Assembly: GCA_964574635.1 (NCBI GenBank)
Contig: CAZNOG010000003.1
Location: forward strand, 1-64,000
From: CAZNOG01 sp964574635
GTDB lineage: Bacteria > Bacteroidota > Bacteroidia > Flavobacteriales_D > Cryomorphaceae
Reading direction: 5' to 3'
DNA: 64,000 nt
Both the position numbers and the translations under genes were made by a program. Position 1 is the first letter of the stretch. Each line of letters begins with the position of its first letter. The notes beneath the pieces were generated by a model. The model saw nothing but the letters and a program-made list of their open reading frames with translations, was not told the DNA's origin and did not search any database. Shown one piece after another: positions 16,107 to 25,043 of this stretch.

Positions 16107-16415
16107 ATGAAGGTGACCGACGAATTGATCGGAAAGCTGGCGCAACTGGCCATGCTCGATTTTGACCCCGACGAGAAGGAGGCCATCAAGGCCGATCTCA
16201 ACAGAATCCTCGAGTTTGTCGAAGCCCTCGATGCCATTGATACCGAAGGTGTTGAGCCTCTTGTGCATATCGGAGAAGAGGTGAACGTATGGCGTGAGGA
16301 CGCGGTGACCGAGGAATTGTCGCCCAAAGAGGCCCTCAAAAACGCACCCAAACACGATTCCATGTATTTCAAGGTGCCGCGCGTGGTGCGCGATTCGGAA
16401 CACAACCCGGATTGA
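16107..16415 (+). CDS. gatC: Asp-tRNA(Asn)/Glu-tRNA(Gln) amidotransferase subunit GatC
   Basis: 102 residues, the usual GatC length. MKVTDELIGKLAQLAMLDFD and the DLNRILEFVEALDAIDTEGV helix-turn match GatC, with the extended C-terminal wrap ending in MYFKVPRVVRDS. GatC stabilises the GatA/GatB pair that converts misacylated Glu-tRNA(Gln) or Asp-tRNA(Asn); gatA and gatB are not adjacent here, as is common in Bacteroidota. The start is the only ATG in position and lies just past a strong -7 box. It diverges from the acyl-CoA dehydrogenase gene. Confidence 0.93.
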   Translation: MKVTDELIGKLAQLAMLDFDPDEKEAIKADLNRILEFVEALDAIDTEGVEPLVHIGEEVNVWREDAVTEELSPKEALKNAPKHDSMYFKVPRVVRDSEHNPD

Positions 16416-16484
16416 GCGACGCCGGTTCTCTACCTTTCCGACGACGTCAACCCGGGTATTGAATGACAATAGCCGAATTTTTCA

Positions 16485-17354
16485 CTATATTTTCAGGAAA
16501 ATTCCCACGGAAACCGGGTACAAGTCCGGTGCGTTATCGTGGTCGAAAAGCGGCAGCAAAGAGGCTTGTCCGTACAGCGTAAACCAACCGTACCCCACGC
16601 GGGCCATGGCGTCCAGACCCCAGGTGTTCAATCCCAAATCGCCCTTCACGCTCACCTTGTTGAAGTTTCCGTCCAGATCGTACTTCTGCTTGTACATGTT
16701 CCCCAGCTTCAACTTTCCCACTACCCCGGCCGACAGGTGAAACGAGCGGGATTGCTTGGATGAAGTGTTGATTTCCAGCAGGAGAGGCACCGCCAGATAG
16801 CTCACGCGCAGCTTGTTTTTGGTCACGTTTTTGTCGCCCGTGGGCATGGTGAACAGGGAATCGCCGACAAAGGAAAATTCCCGATCGCCTCCGTACTTGA
16901 AATTGTAAAATTGAACGCTCATCCCCGTTGTAAATCCAACGTAATCACCTATGACGCGTCCTTTCAACTGGGCGAAATTAAAGGCGATGTATCTCGAGCG
17001 TGCCAGGTTGGGTTCCAGCGCCGACCATTCATCGTCCAGGTCAAAATCGTAATCCTCGCCGGCCAGCGTATTCACACCCAGATCGATGCCGTTCCACCAA
17101 GTGAGTTTGTACTTGTTTTTCCGTTTCTCCTTCCGAACGTCGGTCAGGGTGTCGGTTGTGGTTTCCCCGCCCTTATTTTGCGTGATCACGATTTTGGTGG
17201 ATCCCACCGAAATTTTCGTGGTGTCCTCCCCTGTAGGCGTTTCGACTTCGATCTGCACGTCGTCTTCGGGCGCCAGGGTGTCCGTAGTGGCGGGTTCCTG
17301 CGCCGCAAGTGTCGCGGCCGCAAGTAAGAAAAGGGCTGTAGATAGGATTTTCAT
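16485..17354 (-). CDS. Outer-membrane beta-barrel protein, function unknown
   Basis: 289 residues. There is a signal peptide (MKILSTALFLLAAATLAAQ), a Thr/Glu/Asp-rich linker to about residue 85 (TDTLAPEDDVQIEVETPTGE), then a beta-barrel: YKLTWWNGIDLGVNTLAG, IAFNFAQLKGRVIGDYVGFT, KLRVSYLAVPLLLEIN, SFHLSAGVVGKLKLG, ending FPVSVGIFLKI-like in a hydrophobic final residue. This matches the PorT/OMP_b-brl group. The LAVPLLLEIN strand is characteristic of the group. It is convergent with gatC and preceded by one of the hairpin repeats. No specific function is inferred. Confidence 0.75.
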   Translation of the reverse strand: MKILSTALFLLAAATLAAQEPATTDTLAPEDDVQIEVETPTGEDTTKISVGSTKIVITQNKGGETTTDTLTDVRKEKRKNKYKLTWWNGIDLGVNTLAGEDYDFDLDDEWSALEPNLARSRYIAFNFAQLKGRVIGDYVGFTTGMSVQFYNFKYGGDREFSFVGDSLFTMPTGDKNVTKNKLRVSYLAVPLLLEINTSSKQSRSFHLSAGVVGKLKLGNMYKQKYDLDGNFNKVSVKGDLGLNTWGLDAMARVGYGWFTLYGQASLLPLFDHDNAPDLYPVSVGIFLKI

Positions 17355-17569
17355 GGGATGATTTTTTTGGTTTTTACGTTTTTATCTTTCCGTTTTGTGT
17401 GTGACGGTCTACCCCACCGATTTGTTACTCCCCGAAAAAAATTTTTGTTTTTATCGCTTTTCAAGACTAGGATCACTCTTTATTTTTTGGGCGCGCCTGC
17501 GGTGCTTCCCGATTTTCATCCCACTTCCCTCGGCTATTCGGGATTCCCTGGCAAGATCTGCGAGCCGCA

Positions 17570-17632
17570 GGCCGGGCTGTTCGCTATATACCCGCCGACC
17601 ACGGCGGGTGATGCCGCTTCCATCCCTCGCGC
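17570..17632 (-). repeat. Dispersed hairpin element, copy 1 (short form)
   Basis: Minus-strand GGGATGGAAGCGGCATC, then a CCCGCCG/CGGCGGG hairpin (17591-17608), then GTATATAGCG and AGCCCGGCC. The ends match the other four copies; the variable stem is much shorter here. It lies in the 314-bp gap between the anti-sigma-like gene and the barrel gene; nothing else is seen in that gap. Confidence 0.6.
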
Positions 17633-17668
17633 GAATCAAGTCTTTGTCGAATTCCCCAAATGGTCTCA

Positions 17669-18904
17669 TTACCGGGAAGTAGACCGCTCGAATCCTATTC
17701 CTCCAATTCGCACCGCGAAGGTCTGTCGTTGCCCTTCACGTGTGCTCACGGTATTTTTGCTCACTTCGGCGTCGAGCAGTTCGGCGGCTTTCCGCTTGGC
17801 GTTCTCAGTGATGGTGGCTGGGTCGGGCACCGATTCCACCGCGAGGATTTCCCGCGTTTTGTCCGCAACCCATTGGGGAATGCTGATGTACTCTTGTGCG
17901 TAGGTCGAAACCTCCTCGGCGACCGGTTCGGAATTGCTCTCCGCCGTCAACTCCTTCAAAACCGGGTCGACTACGGGTTGGACATTCTCCACTTCCATAC
18001 GCTCTTCGGCAACCTCTACCCGATCCGGCAACTCGGTGTCTTCGGGGATGATCTCGTCCGACGCGATGAGGATTTCCTCTGGACCTTCGGTCTTGGTTTC
18101 AACCGCCAAATTCCCTTGGGTGTGAGGTGTTTCGGTGCTCGTTAAAACCTCAACCGGATGGATTGGAACCGCCTGTAACTCCGCAGGCAGCTCTTGGGGT
18201 CTTTCCACGTGGGGTGGTTTGGTCTCAATCGGTCCGAGGGTGAGGCGCGGGGATCGATCGTCTTCCCATTTGAAGGGAACCATCCACAACAGCAGGATCA
18301 CGGCCGCGGCGGCGCCTACCCGATACCACAATCCGAATACCTTCGCTTCCTTGCGGTGGAGCTCCCGTTTGTCGGGGTAAAACACGCCCGAAGGGGGCTT
18401 CAAACGAGGAACGTCTTCCCACGTGGCGGTCCGAATCGCGTCGGCAGATGGGCGTGGCGTATCCGAGGAGAGAACGGAATGTGTATGCGAGGGGGACATT
18501 CCCGAGTGGGAAACCGAATGCCGGTACAAGGAGGATTTGTCCATGTGCACGACCGGAGCACGCAAAACGGATTTTTTGACGGCCTCGAATTCCTTCCGGA
18601 ATTCCTCGCGGTGCATCAGGGCTTCGAAACACTTCGACTCCCCCTCGTCGAGTTCACCGTCAACGGCGAGGTTGTACAGCTTTTCACGGGTCTCGGCATC
18701 CTCAGGTCCAACGGGCAATTTCAACGCGCTGAAATCGACGGAATGCGCTCCATCGGGTCGCAACACGGCTTCCGAGCCAAAGGGATCGTCGTGGAGGTCC
18801 GTCATCGAGGCGATGAATTCTTCCACTTCCTTCGCTCGACGAGGATCCAATCGACCTTCGAGGTAGTCGGCCAACAATGCTTCGATATCTTCCTTCCGAT
18901 TCAT
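17669..18904 (-). CDS. Single-pass membrane protein, putative anti-sigma partner
   Basis: 411 residues from the ATG that overlaps the sigma-factor TGA as ATGA; the open frame upstream is excluded because it lies within the sigma gene. The N-terminal cytoplasmic part begins MNRKEDIEALLADYLEGRLD, like the start of many anti-sigma domains that fold on region 2/4 of ECF factors. One membrane helix is visible near residues 205-222 (VGAAAAVILLLWMVPF), followed by a ~190-residue periplasmic Pro/Glu-rich tail. No zinc-binding HxxxCxxC is present. Tight coupling to the sigma gene is the main reason to call it a regulator. Confidence 0.6.
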   Translation of the reverse strand: MNRKEDIEALLADYLEGRLDPRRAKEVEEFIASMTDLHDDPFGSEAVLRPDGAHSVDFSALKLPVGPEDAETREKLYNLAVDGELDEGESKCFEALMHREEFRKEFEAVKKSVLRAPVVHMDKSSLYRHSVSHSGMSPSHTHSVLSSDTPRPSADAIRTATWEDVPRLKPPSGVFYPDKRELHRKEAKVFGLWYRVGAAAAVILLLWMVPFKWEDDRSPRLTLGPIETKPPHVERPQELPAELQAVPIHPVEVLTSTETPHTQGNLAVETKTEGPEEILIASDEIIPEDTELPDRVEVAEERMEVENVQPVVDPVLKELTAESNSEPVAEEVSTYAQEYISIPQWVADKTREILAVESVPDPATITENAKRKAAELLDAEVSKNTVSTREGQRQTFAVRIGGIGFERSTSR

Positions 18905-19389
18905 CACATCAGCGTTTCGGGGGCGACCAAATAGGTGCGCAGCGCTTTTCGGGCGCGGAAAATGTAAACTTTGACTTGCGATTCCGTCAGACGGCATATT
19001 TCGCCGATCTCGGCGTAGGAATACCCTTCGTAATCGCGGAGCAGCACCACCGATTTCTGGATCTCGGGCAAGGTGTCCAGTGCTTGGTGGAGAATTTCAT
19101 TAAGGTCGCTGTACTGGCGGTCGTGAGACATTTGCAGGGGATCCGCTTCGCTGAATTCCCCCTTCTTTTTGTCCCGCCTCAGCGCATCGATCATGGTGTG
19201 ATAACCCACCGTAAACAGATAGCTCTTGGCCTTGTCGGCGTTTACCTCCTCGAGTTTCACCCACAATTTCTCAAACGAATCCTGCACGATATCCCGCGCA
19301 AACTCGGCGTCGCGCACGTGTTTGAGGATAAATCGGTAGAGATTGTCGGCGTGGAGGTCCACGCAGCGGTTGTAGTCTTCGGCCTTCAT
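18904..19389 (-). CDS. ECF-family RNA polymerase sigma factor
   Basis: 161 residues. Region 2 covers ADNLYRFILKHVRDAEFARD and IVQDSFEKLWVKL with the FxxxY..TMIDALRRDKKK promoter -10 contact segment; region 4 covers ALDTLPEIQKSVVLLRDYEG, YSYAEIGEICRLTESQVKVY and FRARKALRTYL (helix-turn-helix for -35 recognition). Length and absence of regions 1 and 3 mark a group IV sigma. It is translationally coupled to a downstream membrane protein that probably holds it inactive until a surface signal is received. Confidence 0.93.
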   Translation of the reverse strand: MKAEDYNRCVDLHADNLYRFILKHVRDAEFARDIVQDSFEKLWVKLEEVNADKAKSYLFTVGYHTMIDALRRDKKKGEFSEADPLQMSHDRQYSDLNEILHQALDTLPEIQKSVVLLRDYEGYSYAEIGEICRLTESQVKVYIFRARKALRTYLVAPETLM

Positions 19390-19490
19390 CCGGTCGGGTT
19401 CATGGTTGTGACGGACAAGGTTGTCGATTTGTTACAGGCGGTGCGATCGAAGGCGGGCAGTGTCCCGGCGGAGGCTCGGCGTATCCCTCG

Positions 19491-21275
19491 TCAATCGAGT
19501 TGCAGCACCGCCAGGAAGGCCTTCTGCGGCACTTCCACGTTGCCGACTTGACGCATGCGTTTCTTGCCCTTCTTCTGCTTCTCGAGCAGCTTCCTCTTTC
19601 GGGTGATGTCTCCGCCGTAACACTTTGCGGTAACGTCTTTGCGAAGTGCGCGAACGGTTTCACGCGCAATGATTTTCGAACCGATGGCCGCTTGGATGGC
19701 GATCTCGAATTGCTGTCGCGGGATGAGTTCCCTCAGTTTTCCGCAAATGCGCTTGCCGAGATCGTATGCGTTGTCGCGGTGGATCAGCGCCGAAAGGGCG
19801 TCTACCTGGTCGCCGTTCAACAGGATATCGAGTTTCACCAAGTGACTCTGCTTGTACCCGATGGGAAAGTAGTCGAAGGAGGCGTATCCCCTGGAAATAG
19901 TTTTGAGCTTGTCGTAAAAATCGAATACGATCTCTCCAAGCGGCATCTCGAAAGTGAGCTCCACGCGGTCGGAGGTGAGGTACACTTGGTTTTTCAACTC
20001 CCCCCGCTTGTCGATGGCCAGATTCATTACCGGACCGACGTAGTTCGATTTGGTGATGATGTTGGCTTTGATGTACGGTTCTTCCACGTACTCCAGCGCC
20101 GAGGGTTCTGGAAATTCGCTGGGGTTGTTTACCACCAGTTCTTCGCCTTGGGTGGTGCGGGCGCGGTAGCTTACGTTGGGAACGGTGGTGATGACCGTCA
20201 TGTCGAACTCCCGCTCCAAGCGTTCCTGGATGATTTCCATGTGAAGCATGCCCAGGAAGCCGCAGCGAAAACCGAATCCCAGCGCGGCGGACGACTCGGG
20301 TTCGAAAACCAGGGAGGCGTCGTTGAGCTGCAATTTTTCCAAAGACGCGCGAAGTTCTTCGAAGTCTTCGGTGTCGACGGGGTAGATCCCGGCGAAAACC
20401 ATGGGCTTTACGTCTTCGAATCCTTTGATCGCGGGCGCCGGACGGGATGTGAGCGTGATGGTGTCACCCACCTTCACTTCCTTCGCCTCTTTAATTCCCG
20501 AAATGATGTAGCCCACGTCTCCGGCGCTGAGCACCTTTTTGGGAACCGGTTTTAGTTTCAAAGTACCGATTTCGTCGGCTTCGTATTCGTGGCCGGTGTG
20601 GGCGAATTTCACGCGATCGCCCTTGTGCAATTGTCCATTGCGGATGCGAAAATACGCGATTATGCCCCGGAAGGAATTGTACACCGAATCGAAAATCATC
20701 GCCTGCAAAGGCGCATCGGGATCGCCGACAGGTGCGGGGATGCGGTGGATGACCGCTTCCAATATTTTGTCTACTCCCATCCCGGTTTTACCGCTCGCCG
20801 GAATGATGTCGGCGGGATCGCAACCGATGAGTTCGACGATTTGGTCGCTGACCTCTTCGGCCATGGCGCTGTCGAGGTCCATCTTGTTGAGGATGGGAAT
20901 GATTTCCAGGTCGTGCTCCAGCGCCAAGTACAGGTTTGAAATGGTTTGGGCCTGAATGCCCTGCGTGGCGTCGACGATGAGTAGGGCTCCTTCGCAGGCG
21001 GCGATGGAACGGGAAACTTCGTAGGAGAAGTCGACGTGGCCCGGAGTGTCGATGAGGTTGAGGATGTAATTCACCCCCTCGTGCGAGTACTCCATCTGTA
21101 TCGCGTGGCTCTTGATGGTGATGCCCCGCTCCCGCTCCAAGTCCATGTTGTCCAAAGTCTGTTCCTGCATCTCACGCTCGGTGATGGTGCCGGTGGCTTG
21201 GAGCAACCGGTCGGCCAGCGTGCTTTTGCCGTGGTCGATGTGGGCGATGATGCAGAAATTACGGATGTGTTTCAT
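19491..21275 (-). CDS. lepA: Elongation factor 4 (back-translocating GTPase LepA)
   Basis: 594 residues, the normal LepA length. The G domain shows AHIDHGKSTLADRL (P-loop), RGITIKSHA (G2), DTPGHVDF (G3) and NKMDLDSA (G4); domain 2 follows, then the LepA-specific segment GFRCGFLGMLHMEIIQERLE and the C-terminal domain with YFPIGYKQSHLVKLDILLNG and the end KKGKKRMRQVGNVEVPQKAF. It binds the ribosome and acts on stalled or mistranslocated complexes. It is transcribed alone on the minus strand, with a hairpin repeat upstream of its start. Confidence 0.98.
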   Translation of the reverse strand: MKHIRNFCIIAHIDHGKSTLADRLLQATGTITEREMQEQTLDNMDLERERGITIKSHAIQMEYSHEGVNYILNLIDTPGHVDFSYEVSRSIAACEGALLIVDATQGIQAQTISNLYLALEHDLEIIPILNKMDLDSAMAEEVSDQIVELIGCDPADIIPASGKTGMGVDKILEAVIHRIPAPVGDPDAPLQAMIFDSVYNSFRGIIAYFRIRNGQLHKGDRVKFAHTGHEYEADEIGTLKLKPVPKKVLSAGDVGYIISGIKEAKEVKVGDTITLTSRPAPAIKGFEDVKPMVFAGIYPVDTEDFEELRASLEKLQLNDASLVFEPESSAALGFGFRCGFLGMLHMEIIQERLEREFDMTVITTVPNVSYRARTTQGEELVVNNPSEFPEPSALEYVEEPYIKANIITKSNYVGPVMNLAIDKRGELKNQVYLTSDRVELTFEMPLGEIVFDFYDKLKTISRGYASFDYFPIGYKQSHLVKLDILLNGDQVDALSALIHRDNAYDLGKRICGKLRELIPRQQFEIAIQAAIGSKIIARETVRALRKDVTAKCYGGDITRKRKLLEKQKKGKKRMRQVGNVEVPQKAFLAVLQLD

Positions 21276-21481
21276 TGAGCCAGGAAATAGTGTGCGAAAA
21301 TACGGTTTTGTACGGGAAGGAGATTCTCCGGGGCGAAATTCTTCCCCGGATGCTTTTCATACGGTCCGGGTGGACTTCCAAAGTGGAATTACCGCGGCAT
21401 TCGATCATCTTCGGGTTTGCCGGAATTGCGGGTGTGAAAGGGCGACGTGTCGCTAGAGGGAATTTCGTGTGAAGTCGTACG

Positions 21482-21608
21482 CCGGCATCCTCTGCGTCGG
21501 CACGGGATGCGGGATGCGCCGAACGGGCCGCGACGAAGAAGCGCGCCCGGTGGGCTTGCATCCCGCCCTGTGCCGTCGCGGAGATACAGGCGGAAGACTG
21601 ACCCGGCC
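21482..21608 (+). repeat. Dispersed hairpin element, copy 2
   Basis: CCGGCATCCTCTGCGTCGGCACGGG... on the left pairs with the complementary ...CCCTGTGCCGTCGCGGAGATACAGG on the right, giving a ~35-bp imperfect stem; the right end continues GCGGAAGACTGACCCGGCC. It is the only structure seen in the 423-bp gap between lepA and the gene ending at 21699. Confidence 0.65.
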
Positions 21609-21698
21609 GAGGCGGTTGAACCTCCGGAAGGATCACATAATGAATGAGGTTGGTCGACGTGCGGACGGGATTTTCCCGCCGGGGCACACCCAAAAATA

Positions 21699-22406
21699 TC
21701 ACACGATCGTGGTGAGGAGGTATTCTTTGACCACGGGAAGTACGGTTTCGAATCGGGGCAGGGGCATGGTGGTTTCGACCAAATACGCGTTGGGTTGGTT
21801 CGGCGTGTCGCTGCGCCTCAGGTAACGCCCTTTGATGGCGGTGAAGTCGGGAAATGCGCCTACGGTGACTTCGTCGAGGAAGCGGGTGACCACGTCTTTG
21901 TGCGTATCGGTGGTGCCGGGGCGACGCACCATGCGGAATGCGTATTGGTACACCCGGGCTGCGCCGGACTTTTTGAACAGCAGCAGGCCTCCGCTGTTGT
22001 CGGCACCCATGATGCCAACGGGTGAAATGTTTATTTCTTTCATCACCTCTTCCTTTGTCTCCAAGCCTTGCTTCATGACGCGATCGAAGCGCTCTTTGGC
22101 GAAGGCCAATATCTCGTCGAGGAGGTCGAGCACGCCGGACTCGTCTTCCACACCCCGGCGAATCATTTTCAATCTCTTTAAATCGATTTTGAGCAATTCG
22201 GTGCGCAGGGCGTCGTGAAGGGCTTCCTTTTTGGACTCGTAGGCATCGAGCAGTGCCAAGTGCCCGGCGAGTTCGGTCAGATACGGGTAAAGCCTGTGGC
22301 TGGCGAAATGCGCTTCAACCTGCTGCATGTACCCCAAGACCTGATAGGTTTTGTACTCGTAATCGAAAACGGGTTCGACGATCCAATTTTTACTCAATGG
22401 TGACAT
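21699..22406 (-). CDS. Conserved hypothetical protein
   Basis: 235 residues from the ATG giving MSPLSKNWIVEPVFDYEYKT; an earlier start (22457) adds 17 residues from AT-rich leader sequence and is less likely. Visible features: YQVLGYMQQVEAHFASHRLY, an acidic helical middle (LLDEILAFAKERFDRVMKQG), and GVEVM-like strand NISPVGIMGADNSGGLLLF followed by ARVYQYAFRMVRRPG. No signal peptide or membrane helix, so probably cytoplasmic. From memory it resembles a single-copy Bacteroidota protein of unknown role; no named domain is recognised. It is divergent from the OmpA lipoprotein gene. Confidence 0.7.
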   Translation of the reverse strand: MSPLSKNWIVEPVFDYEYKTYQVLGYMQQVEAHFASHRLYPYLTELAGHLALLDAYESKKEALHDALRTELLKIDLKRLKMIRRGVEDESGVLDLLDEILAFAKERFDRVMKQGLETKEEVMKEINISPVGIMGADNSGGLLLFKKSGAARVYQYAFRMVRRPGTTDTHKDVVTRFLDEVTVGAFPDFTAIKGRYLRRSDTPNQPNAYLVETTMPLPRFETVLPVVKEYLLTTIV

Positions 22407-22651
22407 ACCGTAGATTAATTTTAATTTTGCCTGCGGTAATTGTTTACGAATGATCAAGGCGCGGGTTATGTACCTCCAAGTTACGCAAATCGATTTTCAA
22501 GCAAAACACCGGGCGGTACGGATGGGTTTATGGGTAACCGGAAAACCAACACCGCGCATATAAGAACGAGAGCTTCCACGAACACATTGCCATCGAGAGA
22601 CACCCCTTCTCTATTCAACCAAACGCTAAAAGCCTACCAAGACAAACCACG

Positions 22652-23656
22652 ATGAAGCGAATTTCCTTGACCTCGGCCCCTTCGATACGACGCACCCTGA
22701 AATTTTCCCTGTTCTTGGCGGGTGTGGTCTTGTTCATGTCATGCGTACCCCAACGCAAACTCGAAGACGTAACACGCAAACAAGAAGCTTGCGAAGAAGA
22801 AAACGCGCGGTTGAAAGAGCAGAATGAGAATTATTCCACGCGGATCAACGAGTTCGAATCGAAATACGCCGTGGCGGAAAGGCAAATCGACGCGTTGAAA
22901 TCGGATACCACCGTGCTGGGGCGCAGCCTGCGGATTTTGAGAAACCAATACGACAAAATCAACGCGCTGAACGACGAGCTGCTGAGCAAATCTTCGCAGT
23001 TGAAAGAGGGCACCGAAGCGGAAAAACGCACCCTGATGGCGGAACTGGAAAATACGCGTGCGGCGCTGCAGGAAAAGGAAGACGCGCTCAACGAACTGGA
23101 AACCGCGCTGAACAAGAAGGAAGAGGAATTGATGCTGCGGGAAACGAGCCTGCGTGAACTCCGAGAAAACCTGGCCCAAAAAGATTCGGTTATGCGGGCG
23201 CTACGCCAGAGCGTCGCCGATGCCCTGCTGGGCTTCGAGGGCAAAGGCTTGACGGTGGAACACAAAAACGGCCGGGTGTACGTAAACATGGAAGCCAAAT
23301 TGCTCTTCGCCACTGGCGATACCAAAGTGGACCCCCAAGGACGCAAGGCCATCATCGATCTGTCCCGCGCCATAGAAAACCAACAAGACCTGAACGTGGT
23401 GGTGGAAGGCCATACCGACACCGACGAATTCAACCGCGCCACTTTTCCGCGCAACAACTGGGACCTCAGCGTGCTGAGGGCCACTTCCGTGATAAATATC
23501 ATGGTGGAAAATTCGGATATCGACCCCGCCATTTTGACCGCCTCGGGCAGAAGTCAATACCACCCCGTGGATCCTTCCGACAAAGCCAAAAACCGACGCA
23601 TTGAGATCGTCCTCTCGCCCAAATTGGACGCGTTGATGGAGCTGATCGAAGAGTAA
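22652..23656 (+). CDS. OmpA-family lipoprotein with coiled-coil stalk
   Basis: 334 residues. A long signal peptide ends in a lipobox at VVLFMSC (Cys ~30), so the mature protein is a lipoprotein. Residues ~38-185 are a continuous coiled coil rich in Glu/Lys/Leu (QEACEEENARLKEQNENYST ... LNKKEEELMLRETSLRELRE). Residues ~200-334 are an OmpA peptidoglycan-binding domain: LLFATGDTKVDPQGRKAI, VVVEGHTDTDEF, DLSVLRATSVINIM, and SDKAKNRRIEIVLSP, with the Asp and Arg that bind diaminopimelate. It probably links the outer membrane to peptidoglycan over a distance set by the coiled coil. It is convergent with radA, 25 bp apart. Confidence 0.93.
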   Translation: MKRISLTSAPSIRRTLKFSLFLAGVVLFMSCVPQRKLEDVTRKQEACEEENARLKEQNENYSTRINEFESKYAVAERQIDALKSDTTVLGRSLRILRNQYDKINALNDELLSKSSQLKEGTEAEKRTLMAELENTRAALQEKEDALNELETALNKKEEELMLRETSLRELRENLAQKDSVMRALRQSVADALLGFEGKGLTVEHKNGRVYVNMEAKLLFATGDTKVDPQGRKAIIDLSRAIENQQDLNVVVEGHTDTDEFNRATFPRNNWDLSVLRATSVINIMVENSDIDPAILTASGRSQYHPVDPSDKAKNRRIEIVLSPKLDALMELIEE

Positions 23657-23681
23657 TTTCGAGAAAGACGGCTCCCCGGCC

Positions 23682-25043
23682 TCAGCCGAACATGGTGCGC
23701 AACATGTCGTTCACCTTGGCCACGCGCACGACTTCCACTCCATCCTTCGGTACGTGCACCTCCTTGTGAGCTTTTGCGATGAGGATGCGACGGAACCCCA
23801 ATTTCGAAGCTTCCGATATCCGCGTGTCGATGTGCGTCACGGGGCGGATTTCCCCCGAAAGTCCCACTTCGCCCGCGAAGCAGGTATGCCGGGGCAAACT
23901 CAAGTCCTCGCTGGATGAAAGCACCGCCGCGGTGACGGCCAAATCGATGGACGGATCGTTGACTTTCAGGCCTCCGGCGATGTTCAGGAATACGTCTTTG
24001 GCCCCCAGTTGGAATCCGCATCTCTTCTCCAAAACGGCCAGCAGCATTTGCAGGCGCTTCACGTCAAAACCCGTGGCCGAACGCCTCGGGGTGCCGTACA
24101 CCGCCGAACTCACCAGGGCCTGCACTTCGATGATCAAGGGCCGTACCCCTTCGATGATGGCCGCAGAAGCCGAACCGCTCAAATCTTCCGACAAGGGAGA
24201 ACGGAGCAGCTCGGAGGGGTTTTCCACGGGTCGAAGCCCCTTGCCTTCCATTTCGTAAATCCCCAGTTCGTTCGTGCCGCCGAATCGGTTTTTGCTGCAC
24301 CTCAACAGCCTGTACATGTGCTGCTGATCTCCTTCGAAAACCAAAACCGTGTCGACCATGTGTTCGAGGACTTTCGGCCCGGCGATCTGCCCTTCTTTGG
24401 TAATGTGCCCGATCAGGAATATCGCCACGTCGTGGGTTTTGGCGTAGCGGATTAGCTGCGCCGTGCTTTCGCGGATCTGACTCACGGAGCCCGCCGCGGA
24501 ATCCAACGCACCCGATTCCAAGGTTTGCACCGAATCGACGATCAGAAAATGGGGCTCGAGTTTCCGCGCGTGGGAAACGATGGTGGCGGGATCGGTCTCG
24601 CCGAGAAGGAAACAATTGTCGGACAATGCGCCGATGCGCTCACCCCGTCCCGCGATTTGGGCCTTGCTCTCCTCTCCCGATACGTACAGCACGTTGCCCT
24701 TGGTGTACCTCAGGGCGGTTTGGAGCATCAAGGTGGACTTGCCTATGCCGGGCTCACCGGCCAGCAGCACCACCGATCCGGGCACCAGTCCCCCGCCGAG
24801 GGTTCTCTCCATTTCCACATCGCCCAGGGAAAGCCGTTTGGCGGAATCGCCCTTGATTTGGGAAATGGCTTCGGGAACGTCGCCTTCCATGCGCCCCACG
24901 CCGGACCGCGATTTGAGTTCGCGGGGAGCGACCACCTCTTCCGAGAATCTGTTCCACTCCCGGCATGAGGGGCACTGCCCCAACCACCGCGGCGATTCAT
25001 ACCCGCAATTGGTGCAAAAGAAGACCGTTTTAGCCTTGGCCAT
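23682..25043 (-). CDS. radA: DNA repair protein RadA
   Basis: 453 residues. The N-terminal zinc finger is CTNCGYESPRWLGQCPSC. The RecA-like ATPase has Walker A GEPGIGKST, Walker B LIVDSVQTL and the RadA-specific KNRFGGTNELG motif. The C-terminal Lon-like domain shows DPSIDLAVTAAVLSS and CFAGEVGLSGEIRPV. RadA promotes branch migration in recombination intermediates. Its ATG overlaps the stop of the heptose-1-phosphate adenylyltransferase gene by 14 bp, so it is the third gene of a run that begins with the flippase-like membrane protein. Confidence 0.98.
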   Translation of the reverse strand: MAKAKTVFFCTNCGYESPRWLGQCPSCREWNRFSEEVVAPRELKSRSGVGRMEGDVPEAISQIKGDSAKRLSLGDVEMERTLGGGLVPGSVVLLAGEPGIGKSTLMLQTALRYTKGNVLYVSGEESKAQIAGRGERIGALSDNCFLLGETDPATIVSHARKLEPHFLIVDSVQTLESGALDSAAGSVSQIRESTAQLIRYAKTHDVAIFLIGHITKEGQIAGPKVLEHMVDTVLVFEGDQQHMYRLLRCSKNRFGGTNELGIYEMEGKGLRPVENPSELLRSPLSEDLSGSASAAIIEGVRPLIIEVQALVSSAVYGTPRRSATGFDVKRLQMLLAVLEKRCGFQLGAKDVFLNIAGGLKVNDPSIDLAVTAAVLSSSEDLSLPRHTCFAGEVGLSGEIRPVTHIDTRISEASKLGFRRILIAKAHKEVHVPKDGVEVVRVAKVNDMLRTMFG

